DNA of 64,000 bases from Hydractinia symbiolongicarpus. Lineage: Eukaryota > Cnidaria > Hydrozoa > Anthoathecata > Hydractiniidae. The position numbers and the translations under genes were made by a program. The notes under the pieces were generated by a model that did no database searches, was not told where the DNA came from, and saw nothing but the letters and a program-made list of their open reading frames with translations. The DNA lies in contig NC_079879.1 of the NCBI RefSeq assembly GCF_029227915.1, forward strand, positions 16,056,001 through 16,120,000. The letters are read 5' to 3'. Of the stretch, positions 28,954-40,482 are shown piece after piece. Within the stretch, counting starts at the first letter, position 1. Every line of letters starts with the position of its first letter.

Positions 28954-29715
28954 TTAAAATTTAATAACCCTAATGCTTCTTTTAAATAAAAACAATGATG
29001 ATTCTTTCTGCAGTACAGTTGGTAATTCGTTAAAAATCATACCACCTTGATGACCTAAAGATTTTCTTGCAAATTCAGTCCTAAGATGGCCAAGTTTGAT
29101 GTTTGATTGATTTCTTCGAGTATTCATTGTGTGGTTGATTTGCTCGAAATTAAAGTGGTTTTCAGTGATGCCATTGATGCTTTTGAAAACTTCAACCGCA
29201 GCTCTTTGTTTCTTGATCGTTGCAATAGAATCCCATTGATGGGTACCACCACAAATTTTAAACGCTCGATTGTGTAAATATTGTAGCTTGTCTTCCTGGG
29301 TTCTCGATAAAGACAGCATTATTGGATAACAATAAAGTAAATTCGGCAGGATAACAGTGTTATAAACCGATTTTACTATGTCAGCTGTCAAAAGACATCA
29401 AATACTTTTGAGTAATTTGAGCTTTCCAGATGCCTTTTTGTACGTTGTGTTGAGATGTTCCTGTAGTGTCAGATGGTTGTCCAGATTAACCCCCAGATAG
29501 ATATAATTATCTTCCTTGTTAATGGACGTAGCATTTATCTTGACGGTACATGCTTCCTGTTTACGTAGGTTTTGATAAGCTCCATACATAACAAACTCAG
29601 TCTTTCCCTTTTTAAGATTTATTATTAAACAGTTTTCATTCATCCAGTCTGCAATACGTTGGACTTCGTTATTAAGAACTGATTTAACTTTTTTGCTCGA
29701 TTTTGATGAGTAATA
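28690..29715 (-). mobile_element. 5'-truncated CR1-like LINE, reverse transcriptase C-terminus
   Basis: Minus-strand frames 29,398-29,643 and 28,954-29,391 are the same frame separated by one TGA (29,398-29,400). They encode the thumb and C-terminal domain of a CR1-type reverse transcriptase: ADWMNENCLIINLKKGKTEF, the YLGVNLDNHLTLQEHL motif, then AVYNTVILPNLLYCYP and the C-terminal KSLGHQGGMIFNELP. The fragment begins just after where the YADD catalytic motif would be, a usual 5' truncation. The (AAT)n tail at 28,656-28,680 is typical of CR1/L2 3' ends. Confidence 0.8.
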
Positions 29716-29744
29716 TAGTTATGTTATGTAATATATTATGTAAT

Positions 29745-30140
29745 ATATATATGCAATAATTTCTAACGAAAAGTCAAAGCCAGTCATTATATCATTGAAG
29801 TGTCTATTTTATTTTCAATCAACTTCATCTGTGCTCTTTTTTTATATAGCTAGTTAGCTATACTTTGCAAGTAAATCCTTTATTAAATGCTCTACCACGT
29901 TAATCCATGTCAAACTTACAGATCCATATATTTACTGTAAAAAAACTTTCTTTAAATCTTTCTAGCTAGCTGTAATTTTTATTCCTTTTTGCCAAAGTGC
30001 ACTGATAATGATAGAGTAGTTTTTCTTTTTAACCATTACTTTATTCCTCACAACACAAAATGTATGGCATATGTAGCTTGCAACAGGAAGCTAACCCCTA
30101 AAACCAACATCAACAATATGTCTTCTCTTGTCTCTCAAAA
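29745..30140. repeat. Dispersed ~390-bp repeat, copy 1
   Basis: High similarity to the complement of about 57,940-58,320 over TGTCTATTTTATTTTCAATC, TAGTTAGCTATACTTTGC, AATCCATGTCAAACTT, CACTGATAATGATA and AAGCTAACCCCTAAAACCAAC. Short ORFs in both copies (MPKCTDN.../MSKCTDN...) arise from this shared sequence and are not convincing genes. Class unknown; could be the termini of a larger DNA element. Confidence 0.75.
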
Positions 30141-31168
30141 GAGAATATACCACTATCAATATACCACAAAGAGAATTGACTGTATTGACTTCTTTGGATA
30201 CTTCATGTCCTTCATGCAAGTTCAGGGATTCTTGGGATTTTATAAACTTGGTTTCGTCTTGGATATCTTCTTTTAATTGACTTTCCTCTCTTTCTTGAAG
30301 AAAATATTGAAAATCTCCATTGCAAGTGCAAGTATTTGGTGACATCTTTTACTTCTCTTGTAATACTTTGTTAGTAAAAATGACTTAAGAGACCTTTTTC
30401 AATCACACCAGCTTTATTTAAGATATGCCGAACATCAGATTCAGCTATGTACTTGCCAAATGTATCTGTACATGGAATGCACCTAGAGCCACAAATATAT
30501 TGTCAATCTTTGAAGATTCTTCTGCTTGAAGTCACATAACCACTTTGGAAATCGCAAGATCATATGTTATTGAAATGTTTTTCTTACCAAATTCATTCGC
30601 AATCACCTTGTTTCTGCTACTACAGCTATAGAAGTTAGAGATTTGATTAATTTATGGCAGGTACCAAACTATATTTTATTTGTGTATATGGTGGGATGGA
30701 ATTTGGATTCCAGAATTTAGTATTTTCCAGAGGTATAAAAGTACCAAAGGTGTCTTGCGATAATAGTGACAAGGGGTGGAAAGTAATTTAAAAGTAACGA
30801 GTTAAAAAAACACTTACAACGCTCTCCAACACATGTTACTTTTTAAATAAAAAACATCTTGCAGGTGCATCAAATCCGTTCACAGCGCAGATAAAAATAG
30901 TGTTAGCCTTTGGCACGAAAAGCTTTATTACGATGGCCCTGAGGTGTCACTGGGTCCTTCTCAAAATTCAACGAGACCTTCCCATTTTTACTCAGACCTT
31001 CCCAATTTTTGACTCGGACCTTCCCAATTTTTGACCCAGACCTTCCCAATTTTGACTGAAACCACCTGAATTTTCAGCTGAGACCTTCTCAATTTTCCAG
31101 CAAGACCATATCAGTTTGGATTCAGACCTTCTTAAAATGCGACATCAGCATACAGCAGCAACTACACT
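30141..31168. other. Degenerate coding remnants and a tandem repeat
   Basis: The minus strand at 30,091-30,345 gives a charged, coiled-coil-like frame (FQYFLQEREESQLKEDIQDE), and 30,390-30,600 minus has scattered matches to a repeated cnidarian protein (VALGAFHVQ, ILNKAGVIEKG); both are decayed and I cannot name them. 30,955-31,130 holds about seven degenerate ~23-bp units around CAGACCTTCCCAATTTTTGA. Confidence 0.4.
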
Positions 31169-32373
31169 GTGTATGTGCACAAAATGGATTTGATACCTTG
31201 TTTATCCGATCAAGAGGAACCATTGGATGACCTGATTAATGACTATTTTATTGGTGGGTACACTTATGAAGTAATTCGAGAGTTTTTTGGAATACATCAT
31301 GGTCATGATATCAGTCTTTCTATGCTGAAAAGAAACTTGAAGCGTAAAAATCTATTCAGAAGACCACTCAATACCCGAAGGTGCAGTGTAAATGAATTAG
31401 AGGCTGCGATACAGAATGATCTTGAAGGTAGTGGTGCTCAACTTGGATATCGTCGTGTATGGGCATCGTTGAAAAGTAAAGGATTGATTGTACGCAGGGA
31501 AGATGTTCGTAAGAATCTGCTAAATATTGATCCGGAAGGTGTTGATCAGCGAAGAATAGATTATCACGCCGTACTTATCGAAATACTGGTCCAAATTTCG
31601 TTTGGCACATTGATGGGCATGACAAATTGAAGCCCTTTGGATTCAGCATCCACGGATACATTGACGGCTATTCACGCAGACTCATTTGGTTAGAGGTATC
31701 ATCAAGTAACAAGGTGCCAGAGTTGATAGCAAGATACTACCTGGAAGCTATAACGCAATTGAAGGGAATTCTAAACAAAATAAAGGCTGACGACGGTACA
31801 GAGCATTTCCTTATCGAGCCTATACATATATCCTTACGCGATAGTAATGGGGATTGTGAAGCCTTGGATACATTTTCTACTGTATCTTCACCAGTTAATC
31901 AACGTATAGAGGCATATTGGTCTAAACTGCGTCGAGACCGTCCTGGTTGGTGGGTTTCCTTCTTCAAAGACCTTGTGGATAGAGATTTGTACGATCCCTC
32001 AGACGCTGTTTTACTCGATTGTGCAAGATTTTGCTTTATGCGCCTTATCCGTGAAGAAATACGAACCGTAAAACAGGAATGGAATCAACATCTAATTTCC
32101 AAATCTAAAAATGGCGGTCCAAGTGGAAGACCTAATACAATGTATTTTTTGCCTCGTTTACACGGAGGAACGAATTTTTTGAAAGATGTCGATTTAGACG
32201 AGGTTTCAGAATTTTCAAGTATTTTGATACGTACAGTGGAAGATTTTTCTGACGAATTTGGTGAATTTGCTACCATTTTGATGGCTCAAGATGGTTGGAA
32301 CGTGCCAGATAATTTCGAAGGCTGTTTCAATTTGTATGCGTACCTTATTCAAAAAATTGCAGTATATTCATGA
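31169..32373 (+). pseudogene. Integrase-core (rve/rva_4-like) protein, one frameshift
   Basis: Frame 1 (31,169-31,630) has an acidic N-terminus, a helix-turn-helix-like segment (GYTYEVIREFFGIHHGHDISLSMLKRNLK) and the YRRVWASLKSKGLIVRREDVR...DPEGVDQRR linker common to this family. Near 31,590-31,610 the frame changes, and the second (to 32,373) has KPFGFSIHGYIDGYSRRLIWLEV, ADDGTEH and NQRIEAYWSKLRRDRPGWW, that is Asp...Asp...Glu of an RNase H-like integrase core. The first Asp lies at the frame junction. It is a multicopy metazoan family of transposase-like genes; no flanking termini were found, so it may be a domesticated or dead copy. Confidence 0.7.
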
Positions 32374-32986
32374 ACAGTTGAACTAATTCTTTATGAACAG
32401 TTTACTTACTTTGTTTTCCAGAAAAAAGATATGCCATTTTTCTTTTATATAATGCTGTCTTTCGAACAAAAAAACATGTTGCTCAGAAATATAAATGGTA
32501 CAACACACCACACGTATGCCGTGAATTACCAAATTATAGTCCACTTAACCAGTAAGGGATTCTAATTCAGTCATTCCCGGTGAAAAAAGTATCTCCAAGT
32601 TTATATAGAACAAAACTCTAACTCATATAAAATATCCATGTAAAAATCTCCAAGTTTAAATAGAACAAAACTCTAACTCATATAAAATATCCAAGTAAAA
32701 ATCTCCAAGTTTTTATATAACAAAATTTTATAAAATAGTTTCTATGTGAAGTGTCCAAATAGAAATCGTCAAGTTTGTACAGAACACTGCTGTAACTGCC
32801 TTTGTATAAAATGATAACATGATCGAATTTCAAACACACTCCTAATAGCAAAATAAAATATGTGCACTGTCATGTTTATATAACGTTTTGTTCTCAACTA
32901 TTTTTGAAGGTTTCTGAATAAAGCAAAAAAAGAACGTAATTTAAAACTATATAAAAATATCAGGTAAATACATACAGTATATGATA
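32374..32986. other. Intergenic region with 55-bp tandem repeat
   Basis: No gene. Starting at 32,591, 32,646 and 32,701 are repeats of exactly 55-bp period (ATCTCCAAGTTT...AACTCATATAAAATATCCA), with a degenerate fourth at about 32,766. It separates two convergent genes. Confidence 0.8.
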
Positions 32987-34301
32987 TCAAGTAAAATCAG
33001 TTCCCCAGCTATCCACCCGCAAGATATTCTGGAATTCTTCCCGGATTACACAAAAATTGCGGTACGAATACGGCAGTTCCAATAAAGGCGCACACGTATG
33101 CGCAATTGGTCTTCTGGCAGCATTTTCACCCATTTCAACAAATGACACATCTATTTTTCTACATAAAATTATGTCTGAACCTGTCAAAAATCGCAACAAT
33201 TTCACAAGATCAGTATTGTCAAGCCCACGAACATATTGAAGCAAATATTTGTAACAACATCGTTGTCCTTCTGTCTTCGGATCTGCAACGAATAGTTTTA
33301 TAACTTTTTTGGTAGAAGGTGTAACAGCATCGTAAAGTTTTTCAAGAAATATATTGATGAAAATTCTTCATATTCTTTCAAACATTGTAGTGTTTTCGCC
33401 CAACTGCAAACCATGATAGACGGTTTTTGTATTATTTCTTGCTGTGCAAGTTCAAGAACAACTCCATAAACATTGAGTGGATTAACACTGGATCTACAGT
33501 TGTAGCGGTCTAGAAGATCTATGAAATCCTCGTCCTTGTATATTCCTTGATTAGTGGTTTTCAGGGCTTCTTTTAATAATGATGCATTTATTGGTGACAC
33601 AAAGTTTAAAAAAGGTTCCATGAGCAGATCATTAGAGAGCGGTGTGTCCCCAAATAAACAATACGTAACAAAAGCTTTGGCTAAAAAAATTGGAAAATAT
33701 CCAGTTTTGGTGTATCCATGTTTCAGTATTTTTCCAATTGATTCCCATTCCTCAAAGTACAAATCATGCCTTATGAAAGGTACCCTTTCTGATGTTCCAA
33801 TACAGAGAGAATCAGCAACCTCCATCCAAAAAGATGTATACAAATCTCTGTCAACTCCAATACCAACGCCACTTTCTTCTTCTCCTCGTGGATCAATAAT
33901 TGTGAACTTTATTTTATCGTTTTCCATTATTTGTTTGAAGCCGTTGATCATATCTTCCTTGAAGCGCAACCTATCAACTTTGATAGTTGTAATATCATCA
34001 GAAAGAACCAAATTTACTTCGTTGCTATCTGGTTCCAAGTTAGCGTGGCTAGAGCTAGCGTGGGATGACAAATTCACAGTTGTGTCACGATGGTTTAAGG
34101 TGGCTGGAGATTCCAAATCTACGAGGTTATCAACTTGGTTAGGGTTACCTTCGTATACCAAATTGATGACAGAATTATCATGATGATTTGTACCAGCTTC
34201 AAATTCAAAATTGCGATTATTGTCGTTTTGATGGTCAGGTACAATTCCAGATTCCAAATCGACTATGTTATCACCATGGAAACCAGGATTTGGTACAGTT
34301 T
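32987..34301 (-). pseudogene. G2E3/HECT-like gene, last exon
   Basis: Exon bounded upstream by acceptor TTTTTAG|AAAC (exon begins 34,301) and ending at the stop 32,987-32,989. Encodes a low-complexity Asn/Asp/His-rich part, then FKEDMINGFKQIM, FTIIDPRGEEESGVGIGVDRDLYTSFW, VPFIRHDLYFEEWESIGKIL, GYFPIFLAKAF, CLFGDTPL and ends RPIAHTCAPLLELPYSYRNF. This order is that of the C-terminal HECT-like region of G2E3-type proteins expanded in cnidarians and fish. The catalytic Cys context is APLLELP-type HTC. A one-base shift near 33,350 disrupts the frame. Phase (1) agrees with the upstream exon. Confidence 0.7.
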
Positions 34302-34521
34302 CTAAAAATATAAACTTTAACTGTATATACATTGTGTGTAGATTTTTTTATCGATTCAGACCAATTTTCAAAAGAAAATTCCTTGGGAAATAAGACCAAA
34401 ATTACCTACGGCCGAATAAAATCTGTTCTATCCAGACAAATTAGCATACGACACAAATTATATCGAACGAAATTATATCAGACTACTGTACCAAGTAATT
34501 TTCTGAGTCTGTTGTACTTAC

Positions 34522-34718
34522 CAGGAACGTCAACAATCTGCTGATCATCTTCTTCTGCAACCAAGAAGTCATTTCCAAAATCCAAATTAGGAATGGGAAG
34601 TGGTAAGTTGTGAGCATCATCACAATCAAATCCAAACATAGAATTACTTGGAGGACTTGCATCTTCTCGTTTTCTGGTATTCAAAACAAGGTTCATCTTT
34701 GACAAATACAAACCATTG
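34522..34718 (-). pseudogene. G2E3/HECT-like gene, exon 2, 3' part
   Basis: Exon fragment between the BEL insertion point and a donor CCTG|GTAAGTAC at 34,522/34,521. It encodes NGLYLSKMNLVLNTRKRED, then an acidic FGFDCDDAHNLPLPIPNLDF and VAEEDDQQIVDVP. The intron to 34,302 is 220 bp. The other half of this exon is 14 kb away at 48,852-49,095; removing the BEL element and one CATTG copy joins them in the same frame (LTDYLNNN to GLYLSK). Confidence 0.75.
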
Positions 34719-35307
34719 TGTTGCTGCTGCGGAGGCACAGCAATGCCAGCGTCTAGGTATCCCTTAAGATCGTGTTTATATTGAAGTGTGTGTATAGTTT
34801 TATTTTTTGTTGTGTGTTCATAGCCTTAAGTTTTATGTTAAATGTTTCACGTCATTAACTTTATGTTACATGTTAGTATTTTAATGTACGTTATTGCTGT
34901 CTTGTTCCTCTGTTCTTATTTCTGTTAACGGCCCATTGTGTTACTCGTAAAGTTCTTTTGTTTTTTGTATTATTAGTTTGTTGCGTTTACATTTTTAGCA
35001 TGTAGTGGATTCATGTGTGTATATTTACTTAGTATGTGAGTATTGCTTTCGTGTGATGTTGTTTGGTGGTGGTTTAGTGAAAGTGGTTTAGTAAGATATT
35101 TTGTTTTGTTTTTATGTTTCTATATCTATTTTGTTCGTGCGTTCTTGTTTGCTTTCTTTTATCATTTGCTCCTTTTGTATTTTTTAAACTAAAGTTTTTG
35201 TATTTTATTTAGCGTTTATGGATTAAAACCTATCGTTTGTGGCATTAAATTCGTATCCGTTTGAACCCTAACAAATAGTGTCGACTTGTGTGTGTGCGAC
35301 ACCAATA
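34719..35307 (+). repeat. BEL 5' LTR
   Basis: 589 bp, beginning TGTTGCTGCTGCGGAGGCAC and ending GACACCAATA. The same sequence returns at 48,262-48,851. It includes the T-rich U3-like part with TATTTAGCG near 35,205. No canonical primer-binding site was recognised directly after it. Confidence 0.9.
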
Positions 35308-35355
35308 GTAAACCACTATATTTAGCCTGACAACGGAGACATAGTTTGTGCAAGC

Positions 35356-37422
35356 ATGTCATATGAAGTTCTGACTCCCAAAAGGTCTCGAAAGTTAACC
35401 GAAAAGGGTAGACAGTATAAGATTGACTTACTCCAGGAAAAGAGAAAAAGCCAGGAGAAGTCCATTAGACTCCGGATAAGTGAGTTAGAAGCACTTGTGA
35501 GGTCGGATGGAGATAAGAAATTGTTTACAGACAAGTTTAATTCTCTAAATAAGCTTTTTGAGTATTTTATGAGCACCCATGCAAAATGTTTGATACTGGT
35601 GAAACAGGAAGGTAGAGTTTTTGACGATAGGACTGTCGATAGAAAAATGAATGCGCTACGAAGAAGAGTATATAGTTGGATGGATGAAGAACATCTTGTG
35701 GAAGCTCCCAGTCAAAAATCTTCATCAAAGAAAAGTTCTCGCGGCAGTATGAGATCATCATAAACTAAAAGATCCATTGAACTTAAAGTAAAAGAAGAAA
35801 AAGCTAGGATTGCTGACTTAAAAATTGAAGCCGCCTTTTTACAGAAACAGCAAGAGGCAGAACTAACAAAGAAGCAAATACAAGTTCAGCTTGACATGGC
35901 AAAAGCATCTGCTAAGTTGAAGATATACTCAGAAGAAACGGAATTAGAAGAAACAAAAGTAGAAAAAATTGGATTACCTGACATTCCAGTAGATAAGATG
36001 AAAACAGTTAGTGACTATGTTCAAAGCATCAACCAACAACAAGATAGTTTAGAAGACTGGGATCAATTTAGTCAGCATATACCACAAGGCAACAGAAGTG
36101 AAAAAGTATAGTTATTTCAAGAAGGGAAACAAAACAATATGTTTGGGCAAGTTAATCAGTTGACGGATTTAGTAAGTCGTTTGAAAGCTCCAGACGTAGA
36201 GTTGGATATCTTTACTGGCGATCCATTAGAGTATATGTTTTTTATTACAACCTTTGTTGAAGCCGTTGAGACTAAAATACAAGAAGAAAGAGGCAGACTC
36301 ACAAGACTGTTAAAATACTTATCAGGTGAACCAAAAGACTTGGTCAGTAGTTGTATCTATTTGCCTATAAACGTTTGCTATAAACAAGCCAAACCACTAC
36401 TAGCAGAAAGATATGGAGATCCATATAAGATAATGAGTGCATACAGAAAGCAAATTAAATCCTGGCCAAAGTTAAAACATAAACGACTCATCCAGTTTTA
36501 GCAGATTCTACACCTTCTTAGTAAAGTTCAAGGCTACAATGACTTACAGTGGCAATAGTTGGTATGATAGTCCAGACTTGATTCAGATTTTACATTCAAA
36601 GTTACCTATCTACTTGCAAGACAGATGGAACAGACAGGCTCTAAAAGTGAGAAAGGCTACTGGCGAAGAAGCAAAATTAAAACATTTTATGCAGTTGTTA
36701 CAACAAGAAGTTGATCTCATTTCTGACCCACTCTATTCAAGGGAGGCAAACCTAGAGATACAGACATCGTCTGAGAGAACATCTAAGAAAGAAAAGAAGG
36801 TATTTCGTTCTTCAGCAACCAAAAGTACTTGTCAATTATGTTCACTGGATCATGACCTTGATGATTGTGTTACATACTTAAGAAAAAACAGTAGATGAAA
36901 GAAAAAGGTTTCTATTTAAAAGTAGACTTTGCTTTTCATGTTATCAACCATCAAGCTTAGCGCATTCAGCAAAGAACTGTAGCAAAAGACGAACTTGTAG
37001 TGTGTGTAAGGGAGAGCATCCATCAGGGTTGCATGGATATATAGCGAAACCTTATGAAAACAAAAAGTCTAGAGGTGATAGTAGGCAGAAAGATGAATCT
37101 GAAGGCTACAATGATTCAAACTTGAACGACGAGTCTAATTCTAAAAAAAGAAAGAAACAGTTAAAAGTGGCCGTACATCTTTAAATGCTAGTGTCATCAG
37201 CCTGTGCGTAGTACCTGTAAGTTTACACAACAAAACCAACTCACGTATTATAAGAACACATGCCTTATTAGACAATGGTAGCCAAGGGTCGTTTATTAGT
37301 AAAAAAGTAATGAAGGAACTAGCAGTAGATGGTATTGACACGATGGTTTCCATCAAGACAATCAATGGAGAAACGTCGAACAAGTGCAAATTAGTTAATG
37401 GTTTACATGCATCAAGTATCAA
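35356..37422 (+). pseudogene. BEL gag-protease region
   Basis: ATG 35356; one main frame interrupted by stops near 35,761, 36,109, 36,499 and others. Gag features: coiled-coil part (EEKARIADLKIEAAFLQKQQEAEL), the BEL gag motif LDIFTGDPLEYMFFITTFVEAVE, LTRLLKYLSGEPKDLV and LLAERYGDPYKIM. Zinc knuckles of the CxxC type occur at about 36,830 (CQLCSLDHDLDDC) and 36,930-37,020 (LCFSCYQPSS...CSVCKGEHP). The aspartic protease motif LLDNGSQGSFIS is at about 37,265. It packages element RNA and matures the polyprotein in active relatives. Confidence 0.85.
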
Positions 37423-39851
37423 TGGAAAAGAAGCAAGGATAAGGTTGCCCCCTTGTTACAGTCAAAATGAACTTCCTGTAGATAAAGAACAGGTGCCAAC
37501 CCCCAAAAAGATTAAAAAATGGAAGTATCTGGAGGCTATTCAGCGATACCTGCCGCGAGATGGTGAAAACAGAGAAATTGGGATACTGATTGGAGGAAAT
37601 TTCCCTCTGGCATTAGAACCCATGGAAGTAATTGCGAGTAAAGAGGGAGGTTCCTATGCTTATAGGACAAAACTTGGTTGGTGTATCATGGGTCCCATAG
37701 CAGAAGAAAGTCCATCAAGTATGACATGTAATAAGATAGCTGTGAAAAATATTGCTGACCAAGAGATTGCTTCACACTACTTTTGCATTCCAAGCAAGGT
37801 TATAGATCAATCGGTGACTGATATGTTATTAACAATGTATCAACACGACTTCAATGAAAAAGAAGATCATTCTATCATCAATAGCATGTCACAAGAAGAT
37901 TTCAAATTTTTACAACTTATGGAAAACAATGTCAGCAAGATTGATGGACATTACCAACTGCCTTTGCCCTTTAGAGAAGATAATGTAACCTTCGTCAACA
38001 ATAAGTTCCACATACTTCAACAAATGAATTGGTTAAAAAAGAAATTAGTGAAAAGTCCCAAGATGTTAAATGATTACAAAGATTTTATGAAAACACTCTT
38101 CGAGAAAGGCTATGCAAGACCAACACCAACTGATCAATTGTATCCTTTGGAAGGAAAAAGTTGGTACATTCCACATTTTGGTGTCTACCATCCAATGAAA
38201 CCAGACAAAATAAGGGTTGTTTTCGATTGCAGTGCTACGTCAAAAGGAATGTTGTTAAACAAGAAACTGTTACAAGGACCTGATCTAACGAATGTGTTAG
38301 TTGGGGTACTGAATCGATTCAGAACAGATGAAATAGCCTTATTGCCGATATTGAAGCCATGTTCTATCAGGTGCGCATTCCAACAGAACAATGCACTTTC
38401 TTAAGATTTTTGTGGTGGCCAGATGGAAACCTTGATAAAACGTTGTGTGAATATCAAATGATGGTACACTTGTTTGGTGCAGCCTCATCACCAAGTTGCT
38501 CCAATTTTGCACTAAAACAGACAGCTAAAGACAAGATCACAGATGATACAGTTCACATAGAAGCTATTCGTACACTTTTGAAAAACTTCTATGTAGAAGA
38601 TATGCTTCGTTTGTGCAGTAATTCGTCGTTTGCCATTAATCTGTTAAAGAAATTAAAAGAGTTGTGCAAATCAGGTGGTTTCAATCTGACAAAGATAGTG
38701 TCAAGTTCTAGAGAAGTTTTGAAGAGTGTTAATGAAAGTGAAAGGGAAAAGTCTTTAAGAAATATTGATCTCGAGAAGGATGTTTTGCCTTTAGAACGAG
38801 CGTTAGGTGTACACTGGTGTGTAGAAAACGATTCCTTTGGTTTTCGCATCCAACTTAAAGACCGACCACTTACAAGGATACTTTCCACAGTTAGTTCGAT
38901 TTTTGACCCACTTGGACTTACCGCACCCTTTTTATTCCAAGGAAGACTTCTTCTTCAGCAATTATGTTCTGACAAGAAAGGTTGGGATGATGAAATTAAA
39001 AGTGAACAAAGATCTATATGGGAAAAATGGCGCGCTGAACTGGCTGGATTAGAAGCCATCAATGTACCAAGATGTTTTAAACCCAAAGACTTCGGTGAGG
39101 TCATACATAAATCTATTCATCATTTTTCAGATGCCTCTGATAAAGGTTATGGAGAAGCTAGTTACCTCAGGCTGGAAAACGAAAAAGGAGAGATAAATTG
39201 CTGTTTGGTAATGGGAAAGGCAAGAGTAGCTCCTCTTAAATCAATAACCATACCCAGATTGGAATTAACAGCAGCAACAGTTTCTATAAAGGTTGGATCC
39301 TTCTTGAAGAAAGAACTAGAAATTCAAGACATAGAGGAGTATTATTGGACTGATAGTACAGTAGTGTTGGGCTATATAAGAAATGAGAGTAAGAGGTTTC
39401 ATTTGTTTGTAGCCAACAGAGTAAGAACTATCTTGGATCATTCAAATATTAATCAGTGGAAATATGTTTATTTAAAGATGAATCCAGCAGATGATGCTTC
39501 TCGTGGTTTGAGCATGAACAGTTATTTGAAGAACCAAAGATGGTTTACTGGTCCTGAATTTCTACATCAACCGTTACGACCTTCAAATGATGTTGATAAC
39601 ATGGAATTTACTCTGGCAGATAATGATCCTGAAGTAAAAAGAGTCAAGGTAAACCGTACCTCTATCCAGAACGACGTGTTGTTAAGACTAACATCAAGAA
39701 TATCAAAATGGATGAAGTTGAAGAGACTCGTTGCTACTATGTTACAATGGGTGAATCGTAAACGATATATAGATATAGAAGACTTGCGAAAAGCCGAAAC
39801 GGTCATCTTAAAATTGGTACAACATACGAACTTTGCTGATGAAATACCTTA
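37310..39851 (+). pseudogene. BEL reverse transcriptase and RNase H
   Basis: Two frames overlap at about 38,360-38,400, a one-base shift in the segment just before FYQVRIP. Visible: WYIPHFGVYHP, RVVFDCSA, FLRFLWWPDG, MVHLFGAASSPSCSNFAL; the catalytic box is FYVEDML, so the second acidic residue pair reads Val-Glu-Asp instead of Val-Asp-Asp. RNase H: HHFSDASDKGYGEASYLRL, TIPRLELTAA, YYWTDSTVVLGYI, MNPADDASRG. The frame ends at 39,851 where the pogo-like element is inserted and continues after 43,001. Confidence 0.88.
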
Positions 39852-40482
39852 TCGGTAAAAAAAAAGTCGGCAAAAAGTGACCAAATTTTGGCTAGGTGAC
39901 TAAATTTTTTACCGACCAATTTTTTTACCGACATTTTTTTTTGCCGACCGAAAATTTTTACCGACTTTTTTTTTACTGACTAGTAATATTTGCCGATTTT
40001 TTGAATTACTTTTTAACCTCCAATTTTTTAGTTTTTTGACTTTCCAAAGTGATTCCAGGGATTCTAATCAAATTTAGACTTTGTCGTTTTATGAAGCCTC
40101 ATCCGCAATATTATACGGAGTATACACCAAATAGCGGAGCTCCGCTATATTATGTCTTTGTATACACTAAGTTTGAACCAATTGAACCAATAGCTTTCTC
40201 TTAAACCCACGTGAGATGATAAAAGCAAATAATTTCTCGGTTAATGATTGGTTCAATTATTTATGACCATATTTGGTGGAGAGCTTTTTCACAGAGTTAG
40301 TGTATAATGATCCTGTAAAACCAAACCTGGTAAAGGAGAAAGAAAATTAAAGAAGTTCTTTTGAATTCCTACTGTTTAATTTAATGCTAACAATGGTATC
40401 TTTGTAATATAAACATCAAAAACAACATAATCAACAATAACAAACTGTTCATACAAATAGCAGAGAAAAATAAGGAAATATT

